Positions 21,110-33,837 are shown, counted from the stretch's first letter. The stretch: DNA of 64,000 nt from an uncultured Mycoplasmataceae bacterium (GCA_900544585.1 UQVX01000002.1:1-64000), one strand, 5' to 3'. A program made the numbers and translations. The notes: generated from the letters alone by a model not told the origin.

Positions 21110-21560
21110 ATATTTTTTTATATGCAACTCATATATTTTTTTGTTCTTGAAAAATACTTGTAAAGCTTTGTTCAAAAATTGTTGTTCATCCAAATCCAGT
21201 CTATTCGTTGTATTCTTTAATTTTTTTTAGCCAATACTGGGTCAAGGTATCATTTAGATCCTTAATTTTCACTTGGGGCTATGGTCAGCTTAAATTACTT
21301 AGCTTGTTAATTATGGTCAATGGCACCCTAAGAAAATATAGGTCTAATCTAAGAGGGGTCTATAAGGGGGATAAATTAAGCAAATTATTTGATTGCATTT
21401 GAATGGTTTTTAAATGTTCATGTAATAGGTATTAATTCGATTGCTCATTTTGAGTATTACTTATTGTCCCAAAGCCTTTTTTAATTTGTCTTAAATTTAT
21501 TGGTTTAGAGCACTCAAAATCACACCAATAAGCAATGATATATTTAACTATCAAACATAT
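21110..21560 (-). pseudogene. Decayed reading frame of unknown origin
   Basis: One minus-strand frame keeps coding-like stretches such as YWCDFECSKPINLRQIKKGF, the run from TIINKLSNL to KDLNDTLTQYWLKKIKEYNE, and TGFGWTTIFEQSF, separated by TAA/TAG stops. The plain reading is a gene inactivated long ago. I cannot name the family; a mobile-element relic is possible. No intact gene was found in 21100-21650 on either strand. Confidence 0.3.
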
Positions 21561-21659
21561 CCATTATTTGATGACTTTCAGAGGCGTATTTATTCCTATA
21601 AAATTGGGTCTTTTTAACACAATAAATATAGAAAAGTCTTAAAAACATATTCATTTAAT

Positions 21660-21895
21660 ATAAAAAAGAAAGTTTCAGTCTAGATGAATTAATTTATAAA
21701 TTAAATTCGAATCCATTAGTATTCCACAAGATATATTTTCTGTTGGAAATAATGATGTTAGAAGAACAAAATTTAGAGTATTTGATGCAATAGAACCTAA
21801 TTCTACTTTAATTAGAAATAGATCAATTGATAACTGATATAAAAAATAATTATGCTGATGTTACTTGAAATCAAAATCTATCAACTACTTAATAT
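21660..21895 (+). pseudogene. Frameshifted gene remnant
   Basis: Coding-like pieces lie in shifting plus-strand frames: SFSLDELIYKLNSNPLV, then IPQDIFSVGNNDVRRTKFRV and FDAIEPNSTLIRNRSIDNWY, then NNYADVTWNQNLSTT before a stop. Two frame changes would be needed to join them. The family is not recognised; position next to an HNH endonuclease suggests a lost defence or mobile gene. Confidence 0.35.
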
Positions 21896-21912
21896 AAATA
21901 TTCATAAAGTAA

Positions 21913-22179
21913 TTATTTATTACCTTTTTCTCCATTACATTCTATGCAACAAGGTATTAAATTAGAAATATCATTAGAGCCGCCTTTTGATATTGGTTTA
22001 ATATGATCTACATCTCAAGAATAAATACTAGTTCTTTGTTGTCAATATGATCCAAATAATATTATTTCTTTACAATAGCAACATAATCTATGACTATTTG
22101 GGTGACAATCATTGTAACCACAATGACATTCTGTTGCTTTTTTTCATATATCCTTTAATTTTTTTCTTGAATAACTCAT
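21913..22179 (-). CDS. Small HNH endonuclease, 88 aa
   Basis: Predicted metal-dependent nuclease. The HNH core is clear in the C-terminal half: DVDHIKPISKGG, then SNDISNLIPCC, then CNGEKGNK, giving the His-Asn-His/Asn motif. Cys pairs CCYC (about residues 33-36) and CCIEC (about 77-81) would bind a structural zinc. TGA codons are read as Trp. The whole gene is little more than the HNH domain, so it is either a minimal restriction or homing-type nuclease or a fragment of a larger one. It is divergent from the DUF4145 gene by about 70 bp; the close placement hints at a shared defence module. Confidence 0.82.
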
Positions 22180-22247
22180 AAATTTCTCTTATCTATTTAA
22201 CATTCTATTAAATAATTTATAAAATTATTTAATAAGTAGATATTATT

Positions 22248-23098
22248 ATGAAAAATGACTATGTAAAACCTAAATATAATACATTAGAATTCACGTGTTG
22301 TAAATGCAATAAATTTTGTTTGCATGAAGCTATATCTTTTGAAATAAGTACAAGCATGAAAGTGTATTCATTACATAATCCTGATCCTCTTGATTATCAA
22401 AATAAATATATTTGAGAAAATAAAGATTCTATTGTAGTTGATGGAAAAAAATCACTTATAAAAATACTATTCAAAGAACATATGATGCTTTATATGATCA
22501 ATCCATTTCTGATTTACTTATTGTTATTAGGATATGTTCAAAATGTGGTAATAGATGTTACTGAGAAATAATTACAAAATATAAGCCAAGAACTAAAGAA
22601 AAAGTCTCATCATATTGAGGCAATTATGAATACGATTATGAAACTGAAGAAAAAATTATATATCCTAATATATCATTAATAGACATAGAACCAAATGAAG
22701 ATTTGACTAATGAACAAAAACAGTTATTCAATGAAGCAAAAGATATATTTGATAAGTCACCAAAAGCTGCTACTGCATTATTAAGATGTGTAATTGAAAG
22801 AATTTTACGGGACAAATTCCAAGCAAAACATAGCCAATCACTTCTAGGAACAATATTAAATGATGCAAATGTTAAAGATGAACTTGGCCATGACATAATT
22901 CAATTATGTGAGACATGTAAGTTGATTGGAAATGATGCTAGTCATTCATCACTAATGATATATGAAGATGAATCTAAACAAGAAGTTGAATTACTTTTTG
23001 AACTTATAAATGCAATAGCAGAAGAATTACAATCCAAACCTAGAAAACGCCAAGAAATGCTGGACAAATCTAAAAAAATCAATGAATCTAAAAAATAA
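22248..23098 (+). pseudogene. Zinc-ribbon plus DUF4145 protein, frameshifted at an A7 run
   Basis: From ATG 22248 the frame reads MKNDYVKPKYNTLEFTCCKC... and ends early. Downstream, coding continues in another frame: RICSKCGNRCYW and then a clear DUF4145 domain to 23096 (AATALLRCVIERILRD, ETCKLIGNDASHSS). The switch maps to GGAAAAAAATC at 22443-22453; one extra A, or a -1 slip on the A run, restores a single about 284-aa protein with paired CxxC motifs. DUF4145 proteins are frequently found near restriction or other defence genes; their function is poorly known. It could be a true mutation, a phase-variable tract, or programmed/transcriptional slippage. Confidence 0.7.
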
Positions 23099-23232
23099 AC
23101 TAAGTTTTTCTCTATATAGAAATAGATAGAGTTTTTTAATATTAATTGCTTATCTTTTGGTAATTAAATAAAAATGTGTTCATTATATTCATGGAGGTTC
23201 ACTGTTTTTAACATTTACTTAATAATGTGTTT

Positions 23233-24954
23233 TTACTTATCTACTCCTAATCGATTCCGATCATCAATGAGCCAAAAAAATAAGTCATATTTTATAGTAA
23301 ACAATCCATAGTTAAGTGCTTCATTCATTATTTCTTCTGTTATTTTTTTGTCTAAGAGTAATGCATATAAAATAAACAAAAATGGCATTGATAACAAACA
23401 TTCTGTAACTTGATAACAAGTTAGGAATTGATCAACAATTTCTATAAAGTCTGGTTCTTTATGTGATTTTCCGATTGTGTTAAAATGTGGAGACTGTCTG
23501 ATTCCTAAACAAATATTAATATTCAATCTTTTTAGATCATTGATTAGTTTTGTTATTCCACTACATAAATCTTGATATTTACTAAATAAAACTTCAATAC
23601 TATCCTTTTCTCAATCAAAATATTTATCTTTATTTAATTTAAAATTATTTCATAATTGTTTAGTTTCTTTATTAGAGAGATATTGATTGTTTGATACTAA
23701 ATAATCACTGATTTTACTTATAATTTCTTGAGCAGATCTATTAATTTCATTTTGAATGTCTAATTTATTTTTATTTATTTCATCAATTATGTGAAGCTTA
23801 TCCTTGTTAACAAAATATTTTATATCACCTCTTTTATTTGGTATTGTTATGTGAGGAATAAAGATTTTATATATAAATAAATAGTAATACATTGTGAATT
23901 CAAAATTATTTGAATTCATTGAATTATGATGGAGAAAAAAACAGAAGTGATTAAAAATAGCTCTTAAGGTGACGGATTCTACTTTTACATTTCCATGAAT
24001 ATATCCATTGAACATATTATTAATTATGGAAAAAATATTTTTATAGTTTTCTTCCTTATTATTAAAAATAATTTTAAGTTTTTCTCTGAGTAAATCATAA
24101 AGATCTTTTGTTCCTATGTTTTTAGATTTTAATTCTAGTTTATCTGTATGAATTTCTTCTAATACTAATTTAATTTTTTCTAGTTTTATATTTTCTGCAT
24201 CTTTATTAAATTTTCAATTTTCATCAAAAGATGAGTCCTCAATTACCTGTCTAATAAAAAGTGCAGTTATAGATGTAATTGATTCGTTAAAGCCTTTATT
24301 TAAGGCATCTCTATTTACAAAGATGTAAAATATACCTTTGTAAAAATTAATATTTTTATCATTGAATAGTTTATCTATTTCATCTTTACAAAATGTTAAA
24401 TAAGGGGTTCAAATAGAATCAGAAATTTTTAGAAAATATTTAGAAATTTTGTCATTGTTTTCTGAAAATTTATTATAGTTGCCACATCAATCAAGACAAA
24501 TCATGAATTTTGAGGCCAAAGGACCTAATTTATATCCATATGTTTGGTAATTAAAATCATTCAGTGACTCTAATTTAGATAGATAATCATCTTCTAATTC
24601 TTTGAGTAACAGTTTTGAATTAGTTAAATTATCTCTTAGTTGATATAAATTAAATTCAAATCACTTTTGACTATTTATATTATTAATTTGATCTTTTACA
24701 ATCTCAATATTTTCTATTAATAAATTTTTCATTTGATCAAGATAATGAAAAAATATTGGCAAATATTTTTCTCAATCAATTGAAATTTTATTTAGAAATG
24801 AATTGTTGTTAATCTCTGAAATAACTTTGCTTATTTGCTGCCCACCATTTAAATGAGATTGAGATTTAATAATTTTTATTAAATTATTTAAAAACATTTG
24901 CTCAAAAACAAATTTGTTTTCTATTTTTGGTTGTTTATCTAGTTTACTCCTCAT
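23233..24954 (-). CDS. Uncharacterised large protein, 573 aa
   Basis: Not recognised. One open frame when TGA is Trp; I checked every codon line for TAA/TAG. ATG at 24954 is chosen because AAAGGA lies eight bases upstream (a TTG six bases earlier is too close to it). The product is helical, Lys/Asn/Ile-rich and predicted soluble, with a coiled-coil-like stretch around residues 410-450 and a hydrophobic patch near the end (LLSMPFLFILYALLL). Its location among HNH, DUF4145 and toxin-antitoxin-like genes suggests an accessory or defence role; this is inference from context only. Confidence 0.65.
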
Positions 24955-25062
24955 ATACAATATCCTTTCTTGATTAATCCGTATTGTGATGTTAAAAATT
25001 ATTGGGTAATAATCCTTTACTATTATTAATAATTTTCAATTAATTTAAATATTAACAACAAA

Positions 25063-25100
25063 AAATCATCTAAATAAACCAACTGTTTATTAGATGATTT
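25063..25100 (-). terminator. Terminator of the RnlB-like operon
   Basis: Inverted repeat AAATCATCTAA (25063-25073) and TTAGATGATTT (25090-25100), extended inward by ATAAAC/GTTTAT. On the minus strand it is followed by TTTTTTGTTG. The stop codon of the upstream minus-strand gene falls within the stem. Confidence 0.75.
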
Positions 25101-25449
25101 GATGATTAATAATTTTTTGTTTTTCTGATTTAAGTAATAATGTGTTGTCTAAAAGATACTGATGATTATAAAAATAATCTGAAGTTATTTTTTTAAATGT
25201 TTCATTACCTTTAATAACTTTGCTAGATGCTCAGACAAATGAATATTCTGTGAAATGAACTTTAATGAATCTATCTTTATTGTGTGTAAATGATAACTTA
25301 TCAAAATAAACATAGCCATCAAATTTTAATTCATTCAAAACTTTTTCAACTTCCAAATAAAATTCTGGAATCTTTTCATATGTTTTGCAAATTAGAAACA
25401 TCTTGTTGTTATCCAATTTAACTAGTTCAAATGATTTGTGATGTCTCAT
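25090..25449 (-). CDS. RnlB-like antitoxin-family protein, 119 aa
   Basis: Begins MRHHKSFELVKLDNNKMFLI at ATG 25449 and ends at TAA 25090; one TGA is read as Trp. The middle GYVYFDKLSFTHNKDRFIKV matches, from memory, the RnlB antitoxin pattern GxxxFDxLxxxxxxxRFxxx, and the C-terminal NHQYLLDNTLLLKSE also fits. RnlB neutralises the RNase RnlA, which restricts phage T4 in E. coli. Here no RnlA-sized gene is present; the upstream partner is the 165-aa gene, with only four bases between stop and start. No strong ribosome binding site is visible, suggesting coupled translation. Confidence 0.5.
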
Positions 25450-25453
25450 AATA

Positions 25454-25951
25454 TTAATTTAATGTGCTTTTTTTAATTAATTTATATAATGTTGCATCAT
25501 CATATTCAGGATGTTTTTGTTTCAGTGAAATTAATTCGTTGAATTCTTGTGTCGTACATTCTTGAGCTTTGCTTACATCTTGAGTTTTAATTGCATCTGG
25601 AATTTCCTTTGGAGCTTTACATTCATCTGCATCAGGGCCTATTGTAATATACATTCAATTAACCCCGTCACCTGCTATTCCAGCATTATGCCCAAAAAAA
25701 GCAAGTTTTGTTTGAAATTTTACGATAATGTAGTTTCTTAAATAGTTGAACATGGCACCATAAGAATTAACATTATTAATTATTCTTTTTTGTATCTCAT
25801 TAATAATTTCATGGTTGGTTCTATCTTTGTCAAAAACTTTATATAAAGCTGTTTCGCCACTATCCGAAAGAAAGATGCCAAATTCTTCAACTGTTAAACT
25901 TTGAAGAGCGTTTTTAATAGTTTCTAAATTAACTTTTATTTTTAGTAGCAT
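25454..25951 (-). CDS. Uncharacterised 165-aa protein paired with the RnlB-like gene
   Basis: ATG at 25951, TAA at 25454, one TGA read as Trp. The first half (MLLKIKVNLETIKNALQSL, then FGIFLSDSGETALYKVFD) looks like a compact alpha/beta domain; the middle has FGHNAGIAGDG; the C-terminus is helical with TTQEFNELISLKQKHPEYDD. No family recognised. Its coupling to the RnlB-like gene makes it the candidate toxin or a partner protein; the usual RnlA is about twice as long. Confidence 0.55.
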
Positions 25952-26059
25952 TATCTAAATAAGCCTTTCTTGAATTTTTTAGAACTGAAGATGTTTCAGT
26001 ATCCACTTTACATAAATATTTTTAACTCAATATTTCTTATTTGGAATTATTTGTACTTA

Positions 26060-26230
26060 CTACTTCAAATTAAAAACATCTTGTTGTTATCTAATGTAAC
26101 TAGTTCGAAGGATTTGTGATGTCTCATAATATTAATTCAATGTACTTTTAATTAATTCTATGCATTCATTAGCAATTTACTTACCATGTTCTGGATATTT
26201 TATTGTCTTGGCATTGGCATAATGTTTGCC
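26060..26230 (-). pseudogene. Partial duplicate of the cassette junction
   Basis: About 90 bases at 26060-26150 repeat the junction at 25395-25490: the start of the RnlB-like gene (it would read MRHHKSFELVTLDNNKMFLI and then stop) and the tail of its partner. Beyond that, similarity fades. It is best read as the decayed remainder of a second copy of the two-gene cassette. Confidence 0.6.
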
Positions 26231-26250
26231 AGTGCATAAAAACAAAAGCT

Positions 26251-26266
26251 AGAATCTATAGATTCT
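26251..26266. promoter_or_regulatory. 16-bp palindrome upstream of the Panacea gene
   Basis: AGAATCTATAGATTCT is a perfect palindrome 139 bases before the ATG at 26405. A dense set of AT palindromes (AATATTATT-type) follows at about 26330-26372 near a possible -10 region. It could be an operator for an autoregulated antitoxin operon or the stem of a short hairpin; sequence alone does not decide. Confidence 0.35.
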
Positions 26267-26404
26267 AAAATTAAAAAATAATTATTTGTAAAATTGTGCC
26301 TAATTTGTTATGTGTATTAGGTGCTTGTAATAATATGTAATATTATTAATTATAAATATGCATAATATTATATTTTTAGCTTGCATAGATAAGGGGAAGT
26401 AATT

Positions 26405-26857
26405 ATGGAAAGAAATGTAAGAACATTATCCAAGTATTTGTTAACTAAAGGTGTTGATTTTCCATCTAAAATTCAAAAACTTTTATTCTTTATGCGGGTT
26501 GATGAAATTAGAAATGGCCAAACCCAAAATTCATTTTTTAAACCAAATGAAAATTTTCAAGCATGAATATATGGACCTGTTAATGTAGATAGTTACAAGT
26601 ATTTGCAACCTTATTTTGATGAACTAGATGAAAAAGAAAATTTTTTATTAGATGAAGACACAGTTAAGGAAATTGACAAACAATATCTGGAATCATTTGA
26701 AAAATGAAACAAATATAGTGCTCAAGAACTAGTTGAGATTTCTCATTCTAACAAGGCTTGAATAAAAGCTAGAGGCAACTTGGGTGTTGATGAAATATGT
26801 AAAGATAATATTGATGAACAAAGTAAGGATTTTGTTGAATTTATTAATTCTAAATAG
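26405..26857 (+). CDS. Panacea (SocA/DUF4065) domain antitoxin-like protein, 150 aa
   Basis: ATG at 26405 with AAGGGGAAG upstream. Family hallmarks: KIQKLLFFMRVDEIRNGQ near residue 22, FQAWIYGPVNVDSYKYL near residue 52, and the C-terminal ELVEISHSNKAWIKARG. Panacea proteins act as antitoxins for diverse toxins (as shown for the PanAT systems and SocA), usually encoded next to them. The downstream sequence contains only a short ORF and decayed coding sequence, so this antitoxin may be solitary or its toxin may have been lost. Confidence 0.8.
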
Positions 26858-26884
26858 TTTTGTTATATCTATAATTTTTTATAG

Positions 26885-27452
26885 ATGATAATCAATGAAG
26901 AATTATTGCAGTTTTATTCGTTTGCATTAGACAAAGATGTGAATAACCTAGTTAACAAGGATTCTAAAGAAACATTAGAATCCTTGTTCGTAATGAAGTA
27001 AAAACGTTATTTTGCTTTGTATAAAAAGAATGCAAAAAAGACGACATAATACCAAAACTCTCTAGTAATAAACATTGTCATGAAATTCTAGGAGACAACA
27101 AACACTTGCTAATCAAAATTATTAACAAATGTTATAAACCTTTATATAAATCCTTGCTACAAAAATTTGAGTGCATCAATGGAAACAAAGGTATGCTTAA
27201 TAGCAAAACTTTTATCAATGTGCTATAAAGAGCAGGCCTAGATTAATATTTGTTTTGAATCAAGATGAATTTATACCTATCATTCTTGACTTAAAGCATG
27301 TTATATATCCTACTAGTGATAAAAAATTTGATAACAATTCCAAGCAAGAAATATATAGCTGAAAATGTTGTTGTGGAAATAAAAAGAACAAGAAATACAT
27401 AGTAGAAAATGTTGTTGCAGAAATAAAAAAGTTAAAATTTGAAAATAACTAA
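26885..27452 (+). pseudogene. Decayed gene remnants after the Panacea gene
   Basis: Holds a 38-codon ORF at 26885-27001 (MIINEELLQFYSFALDK...) and, at about 27225-27452, an open stretch with LIFVLNQDEFIPIILDLKH, VIYPTSDKKFDNN and the ending KLKFENN. The intervening DNA has stops in all frames. Near the end, a 42-bp segment at 27345-27386 is tandemly duplicated at 27389-27430 (unit about 44 bp), which disrupts the local frame. It may be the remnant of the toxin that the Panacea protein once neutralised; the family is not recognised. Confidence 0.35.
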
Positions 27453-27455
27453 TGA

Positions 27456-28337
27456 TTATTTATCATCATTAGTTTTAACTATATCTCAACCACCGATGCT
27501 CTTATTATTTTGTTTATTAATACCTGTGTATTCTAAACTTTTATCTTCATAACGTCTGAACATTCAAATTGATTCATTCATTAATGAATTATTAAATAAT
27601 TCTAATGATACTAGTAATTCAAAATCACTAATTTCAATGCCAGTTACTTTTTTAAATAACTTTGGTTCTAGTTTTAGAATCACATCTTTTAAACATTGTT
27701 CGCGATAATCAGTGAGATACATAAAAATAGGAATTCTGGTAATTAACTTAATTAACTTTGCTCAGTATTGTTCTCTTAATGATCTATATTCTTTTTGTTT
27801 TTGTTTTAATTCTTTTTGCTCTAAATCAGATAAATTTTTATCACTAGCTTCTTTTTTAATATCTCTAATTGCTTGTGATTTACTGATAATTGTTTCAATA
27901 TCATTTTTTATAGTTCTGAATTCCTCAATCTTACTAATTGCTTCAATTGCTCTAGTGTTATTTAATAATCTTGTTAGTGTATCATCATCAATATTTATCA
28001 GCATATTGCTTTTTCAACATTTAGCTAATAGTGTTGCAGTTGTACTAGAAATGGAAAAATCTAAAATTTTATCTGCATCAATTTCATCCATATTGCCACC
28101 TTGATAAGCTAAGACAGGTAAAAATTGAATAAGTTTTTCAATTTGTTTTTTGGGATCATTAACTTCTGGATCTAAATTAGTACTATAATCAGAAATTTGT
28201 TTTAATGCCCGATTTAATGAAAAATCAAAAATAAAGCATTCTTTTTTTATGATGATTTTTTTGTTGTTGTCATCATAAATTATCAATGAAGATGATTTTA
28301 TTTTCTTTAATAAATGTAGATTGATTTTAATTTTGTT
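27456..28337 (-). pseudogene. C-terminal fragment of a restriction-associated DEAD/DEAH helicase
   Basis: Open from just after a TAA at 28338 to TAA at 27456 with no convincing start (TTG at 28286 at best). The sequence (NLHLLKKIKSSSLIIYDDNN, FDFSLNRALKQISDY, RIPIFMYLTDYREQCLKDVI, DFELLVSLELFNNSLMNESI) resembles, from memory, the C-terminal region of large restriction-type helicases that carry an N-terminal nuclease and helicase core. All helicase motifs are missing, so this is a 5'-truncated relic. A symmetric hairpin at its 3' end (AACTAATGAT/ATCATTAGTT region, about 27447-27476) may act as a terminator. Confidence 0.5.
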
Positions 28338-28393
28338 TTATTTAATATTATTTTTTTATCATTATAAAATCACTCAATATATAATGAGGCATT

Positions 28394-29692
28394 ATGGATA
28401 ACCAAAAAAACTTCTTAAACATAAAATTATGGGAACAATTTTATAATTTTTTTAATTCTGAACCAATTAATTCTATAGTTTATGAAAATGAGAGATTATT
28501 TTTATTTGTTTGTTCTTTTCTATCGCAAACTAAAATAAATATTAGTGTTTTGAATAAAAAAGTTGATAATGAAATTGATTTCTATAATTTCATTTTGCAT
28601 TCATCAATGCTAAAAGAATCTATAGAAAAATTAGAAGAAGAAGAAATTAAAGAAATTGATAAACTTTTTAAAATAGAAAAAGTTGAAAATAAAGAATTGT
28701 TTTATGAAGATTGAAAACAATTTTGGATAGATACTCAAATAATTCCAGATAATAAATTTAATCAAGAGATGGAGAATTCATTAAGAAATGATGATAATTT
28801 TTTTAAGTATATAAGAAGTCTTTGTTGTGCACATCCATTGAACACAACAAGACATCCCACTAAAATAAAAAATCAACCAAATAATTTTCTTGAATATGTA
28901 AAAAAACAATGTTTATACTCTATAGACATTGGAGGACTTGCATGTGCAATAAGTAATTTTAAAAATTATCATGATGTCCAAATAAGCATTCATTTATTAC
29001 AGGATAAATCCAAAGCAAGGTCAGCAATTCTTAATATTAAACTTTCTAATTTAAAAATATATATATCTAATTATTACAGTTATATAGAGCAGATAATTAA
29101 ATGATTTAAAAATCGTCTAAATGAATTTTATAAAAAGGAAAAAGAAAAAAAATACATTTGATCTAATAACAATAGTGAATTTTTAGACTATCTCATTAGA
29201 TCTTTGGAAGAAAAATACTTATCTGCAGACGATCTTAAACTTTTTAAGAGTTGATATGATGTTTTTAATGAAAATAAAATTATCTATAAAGAAAATAATG
29301 AAAACATCCAAGACTATTTTGATTATGTGATTAATTATATAAGGAATAACATAACTCATATGATTGAAAACTTTGATGAAAATTATGATTATGAAGACAA
29401 TAGCATTGAGCAAGAAATATTTAATTGTTGTCGTCAACAAAATAAAGTGATTGTTGATAATTTTAATTATGAAATAGAAAAATTGAGTTATCTAAAAGGT
29501 GAAAGAAATGGTGCAATGCCAAAAAATGATGAACTGTGCAATCAAAAGGAATATGGATTGTATCAAGCATATGTATTGTATAAAAAATTTGCAAGTAAAT
29601 ATATAACTATGGACTTATATAATCCTGAATTATATTTTGCTGAAATAAGATTGCTAATTGCTGTTGCTTTATTTATGCATAATAAGAAATAG
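28394..29692 (+). CDS. Uncharacterised 432-aa protein with HEPN-like Rx4-6H motifs
   Basis: Not recognised. ATG at 28394 in AATGAGGCATTATGG; one frame with TGA as Trp. Predicted almost entirely helical and soluble. Two segments fit the Rx4-6H signature of HEPN ribonucleases: RSLCCAH (about residue 138) followed by PLNTTRH, and RNNITHMIEN (about residue 315). HEPN domains are common in toxin and anti-phage proteins. The motif is short and could arise by chance; the accessory context makes it worth noting. Convergent/divergent neighbours are relics, and it has no obvious partner gene. Confidence 0.55.
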
Positions 29693-29961
29693 TAATTTAT
29701 ATTCCATTATTCCAATATTTTTATAGTTTAATAAAAGTTATAATCCCATTTAATTTAGAAATATTTGTTAATTCACTTTATTTAAAGATACACTTAATAA
29801 GTCTATCTAATTCGTTCAACTTTTTTTGTATCATAATAAAAATTTAATTCATCATTTCTAATATCAAGCACTATATAGGCACTTTTAAATGTTATTTTAT
29901 TTTTATATAGTTTGCATATAAGAAAATGATTTTTATTGCAATAAGCGTATCATTTTTATTT
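29693..29961. other. Intergenic stretch without an intact gene
   Basis: AT-rich. On the minus strand a short open stretch (CNKNHFLICKLYKNK then AYIVLDIRNDELNFYYDTKK) precedes a stop and looks like a gene fragment, but nothing supports a functional gene. Confidence 0.4.
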
Positions 29962-30612
29962 CTAATTTAAATATAAATTAATAAGATTTTCAATGATTTT
30001 TTTAATATAAATAATTTGTAATTCAATAAAATTGAGTAATTTGATCATGAAATTAAAATTTTTTGATGATGTGCTTTCACTAATTTTTATTGAATTAAAA
30101 CTTTCATTGTTTATTCCCATCATAACACTACCAGAAGATGTCTTATGCTTTTGCTCTTTAAAATCATCTGATAGTAAATAACCTAATACAAACCATGACA
30201 AATTTTTATCATTAACTAAAATGTTGTAGAAGCCTGTTGAATAGACAAAATTATTAACGAAATAAGAATGCCAAATAGGAAAAATTTTGTTTTCTCCATA
30301 CAATTTAGAAAATATAAAACTTTCTTTTATTGTAGATAAATTTGCTCTAGATTTTAATTTAATGATTGGATCACTACTAATAAATTCACAATATCCTATA
30401 TTGCTAGTATCTACATAATTCCTTTGATTTTTATATTTTGTAATGTTAAATTCAATTAAATTTTTAAATAATATTTTTTTATTAGATGAAAATTCATAGT
30501 AAAGATTTACTAATAATTTTTTTATATTATCTCTTCTTTTGATTAAATTATTCAGTTTTTTCTCAAAAGGTTCGATAATGTTAATAATTACACATCTTTT
30601 TTGTTTAATTTT
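29962..30612 (-). pseudogene. Truncated type I restriction specificity subunit HsdS
   Basis: Open from a TAA at 30613 to TAA at 29962, no credible start codon. It begins with the HsdS central conserved helix (IIEPFEKKLNNLIKRRDNIK), followed by one target-recognition domain (YVDTSNIGYCEFI; STGFYNILVNDKNLSWFVLGY; KTSSGSVMMGINNESFNSIKI) and the distal conserved helix. The first recognition domain is missing and no hsdM or hsdR is nearby. It is therefore a half-gene relic, or a silent cassette that could recombine with an intact hsdS elsewhere, as occurs in mycoplasmas. Confidence 0.7.
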
Positions 30613-30622
30613 TTAATTAAAA

Positions 30623-30659
30623 AACTCCAACACTAGAAAGATTTCCTAGCATTGGAGTT
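30623..30659 (-). terminator. rRNA operon terminator
   Basis: Inverted repeat AACTCCAACACTAG (30623-30636) and CTAGCATTGGAGTT (30646-30659) with one internal mismatch pair. On the minus strand it is followed by TTTTTTAATTAAAAA, just after 5S. Confidence 0.88.
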
Positions 30660-30670
30660 AGTATCTTTTT

Positions 30671-30778
30671 GCGTGGCAATGTCCTATTCTCACATTGCTG
30701 CTACTTTCGGCCCTGACATGCTTGACTTCTGTGTTCGGGATGGGAACAGGTATTTCCATGTCGGTATCGTCACCACAC
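30671..30778 (-). rRNA. rrf: 5S ribosomal RNA
   Basis: About 108 nt. The minus strand reads GTGTGGTGACGATACC at the 5' end, then the conserved CCCATCCCGAACACAG and GGGCCGAAAGTAGC-like loops, closing with ATTGCCACGC. It follows 23S after about 75 bases. Ends are approximate to a few bases. Confidence 0.95.
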
Positions 30779-30785
30779 AAGTTTT

Positions 30786-30812
30786 GATAGTTCTTTGAAA
30801 ACTAAATATTAT
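30786..30812 (-). other. 23S processing stem, 3' arm
   Basis: GATAGTTCTTTGAAAACTAAATA-type sequence here is the exact reverse complement of 33838-33864. The two arms would pair to loop out the 23S precursor and form an RNase III substrate. Confidence 0.8.
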
Positions 30813-30852
30813 TTAAATCATTTGACATCAATCAAAATATATGAATTTATCT

Positions 30853-33757
<2,905 letters not shown>

Positions 33758-33837
33758 ATCCTCGTATATATTTAACCTTAAAAGTTAAGATTGGCTGATT
33801 TTGATATAAACCAAAATCAACCGGAAAGATTGATGAT

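Noticed and set aside
21500..21535. GGTTTAGAGCACTCAAAATC resembles part of a type II CRISPR repeat
   Set aside because: It occurs once only, with no regular spacing and no cas genes; it is not an array.
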